64,000 nt of DNA from the NCBI RefSeq assembly GCF_002109325.1, contig NZ_CP015348.1, positions 766,001 to 830,000 of the forward strand. Reading direction: 5' to 3'. A program made the translations under genes and the position numbers. The stretch comes from Sporosarcina ureae. GTDB lineage: Bacteria > Bacillota > Bacilli > Bacillales_A > Planococcaceae. The notes beneath the pieces were generated by a model. The model was not told where the DNA came from. It saw only the letters and a program-made list of their open reading frames with translations, and did not search any database. Of the stretch, positions 33,842 to 42,024 are shown piece after piece (the stretch's first letter is position 1; each line of letters begins with the position of its first letter).

Positions 33842-34519
33842 TTATAAGGTTACAGTCTCTTTATCAGAACCAACATATGATGCACAATCAATATAAATTG
33901 TCCGATCACAAATTGCGTCCACATCCGCTTGATCATGAGAGACGAATAGACACGTGATATTCGCTTTTTGCAAAATATCTCGTACTTCCATTCGAATCAA
34001 CGATTTTAGATTCGTATCCAGATTACTGAATGGTTCATCCATCAACAGAATGGAGGGTGAAGGTGCCAATGCTCTGGCAAGTGCTACACGTTGCTGTTGT
34101 CCCCCACTTAGTTCATGGGGATAACGCTTTGCGAAATCACGCAATTGGACTAGTTCTAACATTTCATCCAAGCGTTCCTTTCTTTCGGCCCGCTTTAATT
34201 TATGCAAGCCAAAGCAAATGTTTTCGCTTACTGTCAGATGAGGAAATAATGCATAGTTCTGAAACACCATTCCCACACCGCGCTTTTCTGCTTCTATATA
34301 CGTGTTGTCTCCTACTATGAGTCTGCTGTCGAGTTCAATACTGCCCCCCGTAGGATCTTCCAAACCTGCAAGTAATCGCAGTAATGTGCTTTTCCCGCTA
34401 CCGCTCGCACCTACAATCCCGATAATCTCCCCTTTTTCAATCGTAAATGAAAAGCGATCAATAACTGGCGGCTGTTTTTTTGAATACTGAAATGATAAGT
34501 TTTGAATGTCCACGAACAT
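33842..34519 (-). CDS. Iron ABC transporter ATP-binding protein (short FbpC/FutC-like)
   Basis: A roughly 225-aa ATPase: Walker A GASGSGKST, Q-loop MVFQNYALF, signature LSGGQQQRVALARAL, Walker B ILLMDEPFSNLD and switch His in VSHDQADV. FbpC/FutC proteins are usually near 350 aa with a C-terminal TOBE domain, which is absent here. The protein ends shortly after the nucleotide-binding domain (YVGSDKETVTL). ATG 34519 is preferred to GTG 34528, which overlaps the permease stop and lies too close to GAGGAG. Confidence 0.88.
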   Translation of the reverse strand: MFVDIQNLSFQYSKKQPPVIDRFSFTIEKGEIIGIVGASGSGKSTLLRLLAGLEDPTGGSIELDSRLIVGDNTYIEAEKRGVGMVFQNYALFPHLTVSENICFGLHKLKRAERKERLDEMLELVQLRDFAKRYPHELSGGQQQRVALARALAPSPSILLMDEPFSNLDTNLKSLIRMEVRDILQKANITCLFVSHDQADVDAICDRTIYIDCASYVGSDKETVTL

Positions 34520-34524
34520 ATTTC

Positions 34525-36171
34525 TCACTTCTCCTCAAATTTCAAAATAATAATCACCGACACGATGCTTAAACAAATTAATAACAAGGAGGATGGAGCC
34601 GCTTCATAAATTCGTTCATCAATCGCGTATTGATAGGTTCGTGTCGCAAGCGTATCAAAGTTAAATGGGCGTAATAATAAAGTCAGAGGCAATTCCTTCA
34701 TAATTTCAAGGAAGGCTAGAGCGAATCCAATTAAAATCGAACCACGTAATAATGGAAACTCCACTTTCCAAAACGTGTATGTTAAACCGCGCCCTAATAA
34801 GAATGATGCTTCTCGGTAAGACGGGGGAACTTTCGTATAACCCGATTCAATTGCATTAAACCCTTGTGCCATAAAACGTATAACGTATCCTGTGATCAAC
34901 ATAGCAATCGACATGCTTAAGACAAGTGTGCCCGATTCTACACCGAATAACTTTGGATAAATAAATGCTAGTTTCTCATCTAACGTAATAAATAACGCAA
35001 GGACACCTATTGCGACGACCGCTCCCGGTACTGCATAACCGGACGTCATAATACGCGCAAGTAAATTAGACGAAGTCGATGGATACAAGTTAATCGTACG
35101 AGCAGCCAAGATTGCAAAGAAGCTAATAATTAATGCACCGATAAAAGCAGCCAATAAACTATTGGTTATTAAACTGATAAAGTCCGAGCGCCATACTTTT
35201 TCATATGTTTTTAGTGACCAATAGATCAGTTGAACAAAAGGAATTAAAAAGGCACTCAAGAAAATAATAGAACAAGAAAGGAATGCTAGCCAAGCAGTCC
35301 AGCCACGTAACTTTTTGCGTGCGAGTGGTCTGCTCTGTGTCACGTTCGTATCATACTTCCGACCTTTGCGTAAAAAACGCTCGAGCATGAAAATCCCCAA
35401 TATAATGACAAGCAACCAGGCAGCCAATCGCATAGCTGCATTGATATCATACATCCCGAACCACGTCTGGAAAATCGCCGTCGATATCGTTCGTACACCA
35501 AAGAAACTGGCTACACCATAATCACTTAATACTTCAAAGATGACTAGCATCGATCCTCCAATAATCGCAGGTCGTGCAATGGGGAGTGCCAAACGGAAAA
35601 ACATTTGTATACCATTCAAACCAAGAGTTTTAGCGCTCTCAATATAGGAAGCGCTTTGTTTTTCAAAATAGTTGAGCGCAATCATATAGACATAAGGATA
35701 AAGAAATAATGTGAGAACAAAAATCGCTCCACGCAGTGACATAATCTCAATTGCGCCAGGTGTAAATTGATAATCAAAATGATTACGGAAAAACGATTGG
35801 ATGACGCCCGTATAGCTTGTCATCGTGCTATATGTGTAAGCCGCTATATACGGCGGTATAGCTAAAGGTATAATTAATAGCCATTTAAACTGCTTACGAA
35901 ATGGAAATTCATATGCTGCAATGATCCAAGCCAGCACCAATCCGATAGTCGTCGAGAGGATTCCGACAGAACCAACTAAAATAACTGACCCTTTTATATA
36001 GTCAGCAAGCAAAAATTCTTTAATATGTTCCCAGTTCTCGCCAGTCGGCTGGAAGAAACTTAATACCACATAAGCGACGGGCATAATAATAACGAGTGCG
36101 CCAAGCATAGTAATGATGAACCAGCTATTTGCCCGACGACGAATCTCTCTTAGCCATATAGATGTTTTCAT
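34525..36171 (-). CDS. Iron ABC transporter permease (FbpB/FutB type)
   Basis: A fused permease of about 548 aa with twelve predicted helices in two halves. Each half carries an EAA loop: ESAKTLGLNGIQMFFRLALP and EASFLLGRGLTYTFWKVEFP. This fits the ferric transporter family where one protein supplies both membrane halves. ATG 36171 was chosen over TTG 36186; neither has a strong ribosome binding site. The stop overlaps the ATPase gene. A weaker Fur-like box lies about 60 bp upstream of the start. Confidence 0.9.
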   Translation of the reverse strand: MKTSIWLREIRRRANSWFIITMLGALVIIMPVAYVVLSFFQPTGENWEHIKEFLLADYIKGSVILVGSVGILSTTIGLVLAWIIAAYEFPFRKQFKWLLIIPLAIPPYIAAYTYSTMTSYTGVIQSFFRNHFDYQFTPGAIEIMSLRGAIFVLTLFLYPYVYMIALNYFEKQSASYIESAKTLGLNGIQMFFRLALPIARPAIIGGSMLVIFEVLSDYGVASFFGVRTISTAIFQTWFGMYDINAAMRLAAWLLVIILGIFMLERFLRKGRKYDTNVTQSRPLARKKLRGWTAWLAFLSCSIIFLSAFLIPFVQLIYWSLKTYEKVWRSDFISLITNSLLAAFIGALIISFFAILAARTINLYPSTSSNLLARIMTSGYAVPGAVVAIGVLALFITLDEKLAFIYPKLFGVESGTLVLSMSIAMLITGYVIRFMAQGFNAIESGYTKVPPSYREASFLLGRGLTYTFWKVEFPLLRGSILIGFALAFLEIMKELPLTLLLRPFNFDTLATRTYQYAIDERIYEAAPSSLLLICLSIVSVIIILKFEEK

Positions 36172-36232
36172 ATACGATAATACCAACTTTACTACGCACA
36201 GTGGCGGTTATGATGTTAATTAATTATAACTT

Positions 36233-36247
36233 GCATAATGATAGTCA
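36233..36247 (-). promoter_or_regulatory. Possible Fur box upstream of the iron permease
   Basis: TGACTATCATTATGC on the minus strand keeps 11 of 15 positions of the Fur 7-1-7 consensus. It is weaker than the site at 33713, but its place ahead of the permease-ATPase pair fits iron regulation. Confidence 0.5.
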
Positions 36248-36374
36248 CTCTTAAGTATATACAATATCCGTATGCTTTCCAATGTTTTCACAAGAATTCA
36301 ACAAATCTATGCTATTTATGTTCTACAAAATAAATATTCCTAAACTAATAGTTTTACAGTAAAATCCCGGTATA

Positions 36375-36416
36375 AAAAAATGAAGACAAACTCATTTTTT
36401 GGAGTTTGCCTTCATA
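36375..36416 (-). terminator. Terminator of the YitT-family gene
   Basis: ATGAAGACAAACTC and GAGTTTGCCTTCAT pair with one mismatch. The T run lies on the minus-strand side. Confidence 0.85.
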
Positions 36417-36455
36417 TAAAATACTATAGATAAAATTTACGTTAAATATTCTATA

Positions 36456-37313
36456 CTAAGCTAGCTTCTCATTTTCTTTTCTAAAGAAACCGAAGATCCC
36501 TACTGTTTGTACGATATTCGTGAAGGCCTGCGGATCTGTTTCGTTGATAATCCGTTCCAAATCGTATAGTTCATATCTTGTGATAACAACATACAGCATA
36601 TTCTTATCTTCTTTTGAGTAAGCACCTTTAGCAGGTAGTATGGTGATTCCTCGTACCATTTGACGATGGATTGCTTGTTGGAGATCGTCTGCTTTGCGTG
36701 TGATGATCATCGCGGTTACTTTTTCATGTCGCGTATGAATCATATCAATCACTGACGTCGTAACGTATAGCGCAACCATTGTGTAAAGTGCGTTTTCCGG
36801 TTCATATAAAATACCTGCGAATACGATAAGAATACCGTTTAGTAATAAAAAGTAGACACCGATTGGTTTATCCTGCATACGGGATAGAATCATCGCAACG
36901 ATGTCCATTCCTCCAGTAGATGCACCTAGCTTTAAGGATATCCCTACACCGACACCCGCCAGTACTCCACCAAATACCGCATTCAGCATAATGTCATCTG
37001 ATATAGATCGTAGTGGCAACAATTCAAGAAATAGTGTTGCAAACGCAACGGATAATATACTGTAAATCGTGAAACCTTTTCCTACTTTAAACCAACCAAG
37101 AATAAAGACTGGTATGTTGAAAAGCAATAATAAAACACCTGTACTGACGGTCATATCCAAGTGGTCCTTTAGAACACTGGATACTAACTGGGCTGCACCC
37201 GCAAACCCACTTGCATAGACATTTGCATTGATAAGAAAGAAATTTAATGATAGAGCCATAAGTAGCGATCCTATAATTACAACCGTCACCCGTTTTGCTT
37301 CAATGAAAAACAT
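36456..37313 (-). CDS. YitT-family membrane protein with DUF2179 domain
   Basis: A 285-aa protein: five or six N-terminal helices of the YitT/DUF161 type (VTVVIIGSLLMALSLNFFLI, FAGAAQLVSSVL, GGVLAGVGVGISLKLGASTGGMDIVAMIL) and a cytoplasmic C-terminal DUF2179 domain (MIITRKADDLQQAIHRQMVRGITILPAKGAYSKEDKNMLYVVITRYEL). The function of the family is unknown, although transport or sensing is suggested by the ligand-binding-like domain. A short AGGAGGTCGC-type ribosome binding site precedes the ATG. Confidence 0.9.
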   Translation of the reverse strand: MFFIEAKRVTVVIIGSLLMALSLNFFLINANVYASGFAGAAQLVSSVLKDHLDMTVSTGVLLLLFNIPVFILGWFKVGKGFTIYSILSVAFATLFLELLPLRSISDDIMLNAVFGGVLAGVGVGISLKLGASTGGMDIVAMILSRMQDKPIGVYFLLLNGILIVFAGILYEPENALYTMVALYVTTSVIDMIHTRHEKVTAMIITRKADDLQQAIHRQMVRGITILPAKGAYSKEDKNMLYVVITRYELYDLERIINETDPQAFTNIVQTVGIFGFFRKENEKLA

Positions 37314-37805
37314 AGCGACCTCCTATGGTAAATAACAATTTAATGCACGAACTAGATTATATCTATTCTTGCCTCATAATGGTACCCCTAAGCAACATTT
37401 AACACAAAAACAGTCGTTTAACATGCAATTTCTTCTCCTCTCTGTCATTACTATGCCACCCATTCGTCATTTGCTCTACTACTATTACAGTTCACAAAAG
37501 TCACGTCTGTCAAAGTAAATAATGAAGCACTCGATGCTATTTCATCAGTTTATGGATTCATTTCGTAATTAGACAAAATATGCTTCCAACCGAATGTTTT
37601 TGTCAATTAGCGTCGTATATGATAGCATCCACCATTAATTCTATCGCTATTGTAAATCTACTATAAATCACAAGTCCCTATTACACTACCCCAATAACAC
37701 AAATCAATTATTCGGACAGTCCGAAAGTTCCAACTATAGATTATACGGTTTAATTCAAAGAAATATCGGCTATATTTAGAGGGGGAATCAAGGAGGAAAC
37801 GTACG
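37314..37805. other. Intergenic region with a 7-1-7 palindrome
   Basis: There is no gene here. TTCGGAC-A-GTCCGAA (37711-37725) is a perfect 7-1-7 inverted repeat 81 bp before the FbpA-like gene. A possible promoter (TTGTCA 37600-37605, TAGCAT 37623-37628, 17-nt spacer) lies further upstream. Otherwise the stretch is AT-rich and unremarkable. Confidence 0.5.
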
Positions 37806-37970
37806 ATGAAAACAAACAAAAAGGTAAGTGAATCAAAACGAGACAAAATGATTGAGGAGCTCGTTTCAAATGGGGTATTTAAAATTGATGGGAAACAACT
37901 GTACGAATTACCGCTTCAATTATTAAAGCAGGAATATGAAGCTTTCGGACAAACTGACATTCAAATGTAA
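37806..37970 (+). CDS. Fur-regulated basic protein A family small protein
   Basis: A 54-aa basic protein: SESKRDKMIEELVSNGVFKI followed by DGKQLYELPLQLLKQEY. The pattern (two short helices, G-K-Q-L-Y-E-L motif) is that of FbpA in B. subtilis, a Fur-controlled helper in the iron-sparing response alongside the FsrA small RNA. AAGGAGG sits 8 nt before the ATG. A canonical Fur box was not found in the upstream region, but a different 7-1-7 palindrome is there. It ends in a shared terminator. Confidence 0.8.
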   Translation: MKTNKKVSESKRDKMIEELVSNGVFKIDGKQLYELPLQLLKQEYEAFGQTDIQM

Positions 37971-37972
37971 AT

Positions 37973-38012
37973 AAAAATGAGACGCGTCCAATTGGGCACG
38001 TCTCATTTTTAT
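37973..38012. terminator. Bidirectional terminator
   Basis: AAAAATGAGACG and CGTCTCATTTTT arms, between the convergent FbpA-like gene and the MFS gene. Confidence 0.9.
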
Positions 38013-39176
38013 TTACGCTTCTATAGTCGAAACTTTAGATTTTCTTAAAATCTTATACAGAATGATGAGTAAAACCGAAATCCCTAGCGCAATTCCTATC
38101 ACGGAATATTGGAAACGAATTGTCGGGAAGCCTGCTAATTTAGCAATTCCGTCCAATATTAAAGGCGAACTGAACTGACCGATAAAAATGGAACTCGATA
38201 CTATCGCAATCACACGGTCACTATGAAGTGGATTGACCAAACTTAATGCTTTAACGTTAATCATAGGGAACAAAATTCCTTGTCCAAAACCAATTACGCA
38301 TGTACAAGCTAAAATGAGTGGGACAGAATGACTTAAAGCCAAACCAGTGAATGCAATCCCCATTAAGAATATACTGATTGGCATGATATAAGATTTCAAG
38401 ATATCTTGTAGCTGAATCAACGTCAGGCTAGTAATCATCCCCCCTACAGTTGTAAAAGAAATCACTGTTCCTGCCAATGCTGAGCCACCTATATTGCTTT
38501 GCTCCAAGTAGAGTGCCATATTCGTGGCAACCGAATAGTAAACTAGCATAATACCTGCGGAAGCAGCTGCATAGCCAAAAACAGTTAGCGGCATTTTCCG
38601 TTTCTCTACACTCTTATCTTGTTTGAGCGGTGTGTCTTTCGGCAAGAATATAAAGACCAGAATGAAAATCACGACACCCATTAAATACACATTAAACGGA
38701 GCTCTCCAACTGATAGCCGCTAAGTAACCTGCTAGCATCATAGTGATGATTCCACCGAAGTTACTGAATGCAGAATTATAACCCATCATCTTCACTTGTT
38801 CACGGCCTCTAAAATGATCACTAATTAACGTAATCCCAAGCGGCATGACTAAGCCGACACCAGCTCCTAGCACAAATCGAAAGGCTAGTAGCATTTCAAT
38901 CGTATTGGTAAACTGTGCGCCTACCCCTGCCAAGACATAAATGAATAAGCCGATTAAAGCAACTGTACGTTTCGGTATCCTTGACGTTAACCAACTAGAG
39001 ATGAATGTAAATGGAATGATCAATAATGAAGGTGCCGTTAATATTAACTTGATAATTACGGGGCTGGCTTCTGGGAAGTTTGCGGCAATCAATCCAAGGG
39101 CAGGAGATATAGCGGCTCCTGCCATTACTGTTGCCATCGAGATAGAAATGATTGTTGGTTTCAACATGCGGTTCAT
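38013..39176 (-). CDS. MFS transporter (drug/efflux type)
   Basis: A 387-aa permease with about twelve helices. It shows the loop 2-3 region SSWLTSRIPKRTVALIGLFIYVLAGVG and the helix-4/5 stretch FRFVLGAGVGLVMPLGITLISDHFRGREQVKMMGYNSAFSNFGG, typical of drug:H+ antiporters. Its ATG overlaps the stop of the TetR gene by 4 nt, so it is translated with its presumed regulator. The substrate is unknown. Confidence 0.88.
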   Translation of the reverse strand: MNRMLKPTIISISMATVMAGAAISPALGLIAANFPEASPVIIKLILTAPSLLIIPFTFISSWLTSRIPKRTVALIGLFIYVLAGVGAQFTNTIEMLLAFRFVLGAGVGLVMPLGITLISDHFRGREQVKMMGYNSAFSNFGGIITMMLAGYLAAISWRAPFNVYLMGVVIFILVFIFLPKDTPLKQDKSVEKRKMPLTVFGYAAASAGIMLVYYSVATNMALYLEQSNIGGSALAGTVISFTTVGGMITSLTLIQLQDILKSYIMPISIFLMGIAFTGLALSHSVPLILACTCVIGFGQGILFPMINVKALSLVNPLHSDRVIAIVSSSIFIGQFSSPLILDGIAKLAGFPTIRFQYSVIGIALGISVLLIILYKILRKSKVSTIEA

Positions 39177-39793
39177 TGGTCATCCCCCTGCTCTGGATGA
39201 CGTTTTAGTTGGCGTAATACTTTTTCGGCTGACACTTTAATAGGTGAAATCTTGCGAGCATTTGTTAATAATAAGCCATGTACTAATGATAAATGATACA
39301 CAGCTAATTCTTCTGCATCTCCTTCAATAAACTCCTCAGAAATTTGTCCTTTAATAATAATATGTTCAATTCTTTCGACCATGAATCGATATTTTTCCAC
39401 AATTTCTTCTTTCACTTCTTGTGTTAAATAATCAGAATACAAAGCTTGCATGATCAGGATATGGCGGTGTACTCCATCACGTAATGAGCCAGAGTGAGTT
39501 GCTTCAGTGAGCCATTCCAATTGTTTTAAAGGACTGTCATGTTTTTCCTCTGCTTTATCAACTATATGGACGAATTCAGTTAATAACTCGAGAATCACTG
39601 TGACGTACAGGTCTTCTTTTGATTTGAAGTAGTGGTAAAACAAGCCATGACTTTGTTCGGCCTTGTTTGTAATGTCACTAATTTTTGTTGCTGCATATCC
39701 TTTCGTACCAAATAATACGATAGCGGCTTCTTTTAGTTGTTGCTGTCGATTGTCGCGTAGCTCTTTAAATTTTTCACTTGTTCGAGAAGACAT
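39173..39793 (-). CDS. TetR-family transcriptional regulator
   Basis: A 206-aa repressor with an N-terminal helix-turn-helix (IVLFGTKGYAATKISDITNKAEQSHGLFYHYFKSKEDLYVTV) and a helical ligand domain. It is transcribed first, with the MFS exporter directly behind, a common drug-responsive arrangement. A perfect palindrome lies about 30 bp ahead of the start. The ligand is unknown. Confidence 0.9.
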   Translation of the reverse strand: MSSRTSEKFKELRDNRQQQLKEAAIVLFGTKGYAATKISDITNKAEQSHGLFYHYFKSKEDLYVTVILELLTEFVHIVDKAEEKHDSPLKQLEWLTEATHSGSLRDGVHRHILIMQALYSDYLTQEVKEEIVEKYRFMVERIEHIIIKGQISEEFIEGDAEELAVYHLSLVHGLLLTNARKISPIKVSAEKVLRQLKRHPEQGDDQ

Positions 39794-39823
39794 AAGGTTT
39801 TTTCAACTCACTTCTTTTATTGA

Positions 39824-39839
39824 TTGACTGACGAGTCAA
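39824..39839. promoter_or_regulatory. Probable TetR operator
   Basis: TTGACTGACGAGTCAA has perfect 6-bp arms (TTGACT/AGTCAA) around a 4-nt centre. It lies upstream of the TetR start and could overlap a -35 hexamer. Autoregulation is inferred. Confidence 0.55.
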
Positions 39840-39979
39840 CGCCGAACAGCTTACTGTTCCTATGGGGTCTTGTCAACTAATAATAATTAAAGTGATACCA
39901 CGGTATCATGAATAAACAGCATAGGTATGCACTTATAGTGGGTTTTTTTTATTTACTTTGCAAAAAAATGAAGAACATG

Positions 39980-40118
39980 AGACTGGGACATAACTAGGAA
40001 ATAGTCCGCTCCGGTACACTCCTATATCTTAAAAGTTACTTTTATAAATATGTAGTCAAAAAAATGCACGAAGGAAAAGAATAATCCTTCATGCATTTTT
40101 TGGGGTTTAGTCCCAGCC
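39980..40118. ncRNA. Candidate structured intergenic element
   Basis: CTGGGAC (39983-39989) and GTCCCAG (40110-40116) could close a structure of about 135 nt. Inside it is a strong terminator-like hairpin (40057-40102, AAAATGCACGAAGGA / TCCTTCATGCATTTT). GACTGGGACATAA-type motifs recur between genes in Staphylococcaceae and Planococcaceae. No ORF lies here. The rest of 39840-40155 shows nothing further. Confidence 0.45.
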
Positions 40119-40155
40119 ACTTGTTCTCAAGTCCTAAAATAGATGTATTCAATTA

Positions 40156-40389
40156 TTAACGATGTAATCTTTTTTCAACATCTTCTACAATGTCTTGTAC
40201 GGAGTTGCCTTCAACGCTTACCACGGGGAAGTCGAATTGGTCGATGTTGACATCGCTCAAGGCACGTACTACGCCCATATCATAGCCGCTTACATGTTCA
40301 TCACTTGCGAACATCTTCACTTCATGTCCTTTTTCCTCTAATGCTTGTTTAATGTCTTCAAATGGTACTTCTACCGCTATTTTCGCCAT
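40156..40389 (-). CDS. UPF0180 (YkuS-family) protein
   Basis: A 77-aa cytoplasmic protein matching the UPF0180 pattern: an N-terminal MAKIAVEVPFEDIKQALEEKGHEV, then DVNIDQFDFPVVSVEGNSVQDIVEDVEKRL. Function is unknown. It is a single gene with AGGAGGAAT upstream of the ATG, and the structured element at 39980-40118 lies just beyond its stop. Confidence 0.85.
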   Translation of the reverse strand: MAKIAVEVPFEDIKQALEEKGHEVKMFASDEHVSGYDMGVVRALSDVNIDQFDFPVVSVEGNSVQDIVEDVEKRLHR

Positions 40390-40586
40390 ATCCTATTCCT
40401 CCTCCGAATACTACATGTATTCGATTAATGTTTTATATTTTCCCGCTCTTACATAAATCAAACATGACTTATTATGGCATGTTTATAAAACAGTAATACC
40501 AAAACGATTGATTTCGCGGAAAATGGGTATTTTACTGTTAGAGCTATTGAATCATTAGAAGAACTTATAGAAGGAGTCGACACGAT

Positions 40587-41204
40587 ATGTTCGGTTTAGC
40601 GGATCTCCTTAGCTTGGTCATTTCAAGTTTTATCATTCTACCTGCCGTTACGTTTATAAGGGAAGCTGGTTATTTTATAATTAGTGGTCTATTCGGTGTG
40701 AAAAATGCCAGACTCACTATTGGATCTGGACCCAGGCTTTTTAAATTTGGTGTTTTAGATATACGAAAATATTATCATGTAAATAGCTGGTTTTCTTTTG
40801 ATTCAGTAAAGAGAAAAAGTAATTTCGCGTATATATGTATATATGCTGGGCCGATTTTGATTAACGTGATCGTGGCAGTCACAATAAATGCGCTGATTGC
40901 AAATGGCTTTCTTGAAGAGTCTAAAACATTTTGGAGCCGTTTTATATTCTACGCCTTCTATTTCGTTTTATTTGACTCCATTCCAATGAAAACCGTAAAT
41001 GGTAAACCGAATAACGGTATGATTATTTATGAACTTGTACGATATGGCAAACGCATCGATTTCAATGAAGAGCCCCTGATTGTCGGGACAACAGAAGCAG
41101 AAGAAATGTATCAGGAAGAAATGGAGAAAATTGAAAAAGTAAAGGAAGAAATTAAAGAAGAGATCATAAAAAATGATAGCGTCCCTCCTGACAAGAAAGG
41201 ATGA
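40587..41204 (+). CDS. Degenerate S2P/M50-like membrane protein
   Basis: A 205-aa protein with four or five helices and a charged coiled-coil tail (QEEMEKIEKVKEEIKEEIIK). Three motifs sit where a site-2 protease has its own. REAGYF (25-30) replaces the HExxH zinc motif, YAGPILIN (87-94) matches the AGPxxN element, and SIPMKTVNGKPNNG (131-144) replaces the NLLPxxxLDG-type motif. The zinc ligands are lost, so it is probably an inactive relative. AGAAGGAG is 9 nt before the ATG. The downstream DUF3891 gene follows at once. Confidence 0.7.
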   Translation: MFGLADLLSLVISSFIILPAVTFIREAGYFIISGLFGVKNARLTIGSGPRLFKFGVLDIRKYYHVNSWFSFDSVKRKSNFAYICIYAGPILINVIVAVTINALIANGFLEESKTFWSRFIFYAFYFVLFDSIPMKTVNGKPNNGMIIYELVRYGKRIDFNEEPLIVGTTEAEEMYQEEMEKIEKVKEEIKEEIIKNDSVPPDKKG

Positions 41205-41208
41205 GTTG

Positions 41209-41982
41209 ATGATTGTACGTGAACACGAGAAAACATTTAGCTTTGTGCAACAACATCATCATGGACACCTAGCCGGTGAATTAATGAAACACTGGAAAAA
41301 GGATATGTTTCCTGAAGATCAATGGCGTCATTCCGTATTGACTGCCATTCGTAACCACGACATCGGCTGGGCTCCTTTTGATAAACAGCCTTTTTGGAAT
41401 GATGCGAAGTCGGTACCTTTTCGATTCACTGACTTCCCACTTCTCCCTAAAACAGTACTTTATCGTCAAGGAATCGATGATGTAGAAAAGATTGACCACT
41501 ATGCAGCTATGCTTTGTAGTCTTCATTATGAACAGTTTATACAGAGTAATAACGAAAAAGAAGCTAAGCTATTTATCGAGGGAGAACAGAATCGTCGTGA
41601 ACGATTGTATAAAGAAATCGAGGATTTTGATAAGGAATTATTTGAAAAGCATTTTGCCTTGCTTCAGCTTGGAGATAACTTTTCTTTATATTGTTGTGTG
41701 AATGATCCAGGTGTCGCCAAAGCGAATGAACATATATTCTTTCGCGACGGCATTCCTTCAACAGGCATTTTCCCTGCATTACCGATAGGACGAATTGGGA
41801 TCTATTTTGCAGATCAGCACACTATTAAGGTGGAAAATTATCCATTTAGCTATTCATTTGACGTTGAAGTAAAGCAAAAGACTGTTTTGAAAAAAGACAT
41901 TGAGGATCAAGGATTGCTAGTAGCTTATGAAGAGGCAGATTATGAATTGATTCCTTTTCATATTACGCCGGCAAATAAATAA
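41209..41982 (+). CDS. DUF3891-family protein
   Basis: A 257-aa cytoplasmic protein; the DUF3891 pattern is recognisable in HHHGHLAGELMKHW, IRNHDIGWAPFD and AAMLCSLHYEQF. The clustered histidine/aspartate residues (HHHGH, NHDIG, LHYE) resemble an HD-domain-like metal site, although the biochemical role is unknown. ATG 41209 lies 4 bp after the stop of the previous gene, with GAAAGGATG as ribosome binding site, so the two are coupled. Confidence 0.82.
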   Translation: MIVREHEKTFSFVQQHHHGHLAGELMKHWKKDMFPEDQWRHSVLTAIRNHDIGWAPFDKQPFWNDAKSVPFRFTDFPLLPKTVLYRQGIDDVEKIDHYAAMLCSLHYEQFIQSNNEKEAKLFIEGEQNRRERLYKEIEDFDKELFEKHFALLQLGDNFSLYCCVNDPGVAKANEHIFFRDGIPSTGIFPALPIGRIGIYFADQHTIKVENYPFSYSFDVEVKQKTVLKKDIEDQGLLVAYEEADYELIPFHITPANK

Positions 41983-42018
41983 AAAATGCAGAAAGAGGAA
42001 ATGTTTTCCCCTTTCTGC
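41983..42018 (-). terminator. metK terminator
   Basis: TGCAGAAAG and CTTTCTGCA arms; on the minus strand TTTTTTATTT follows. Confidence 0.85.
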
Positions 42019-42024
42019 ACTCCA

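Noticed and set aside
37661..37846. 61-aa minus-strand frame
   Set aside because: It is antisense to the start of the FbpA-like gene and its ribosome binding site, with low-complexity hydrophobic content.
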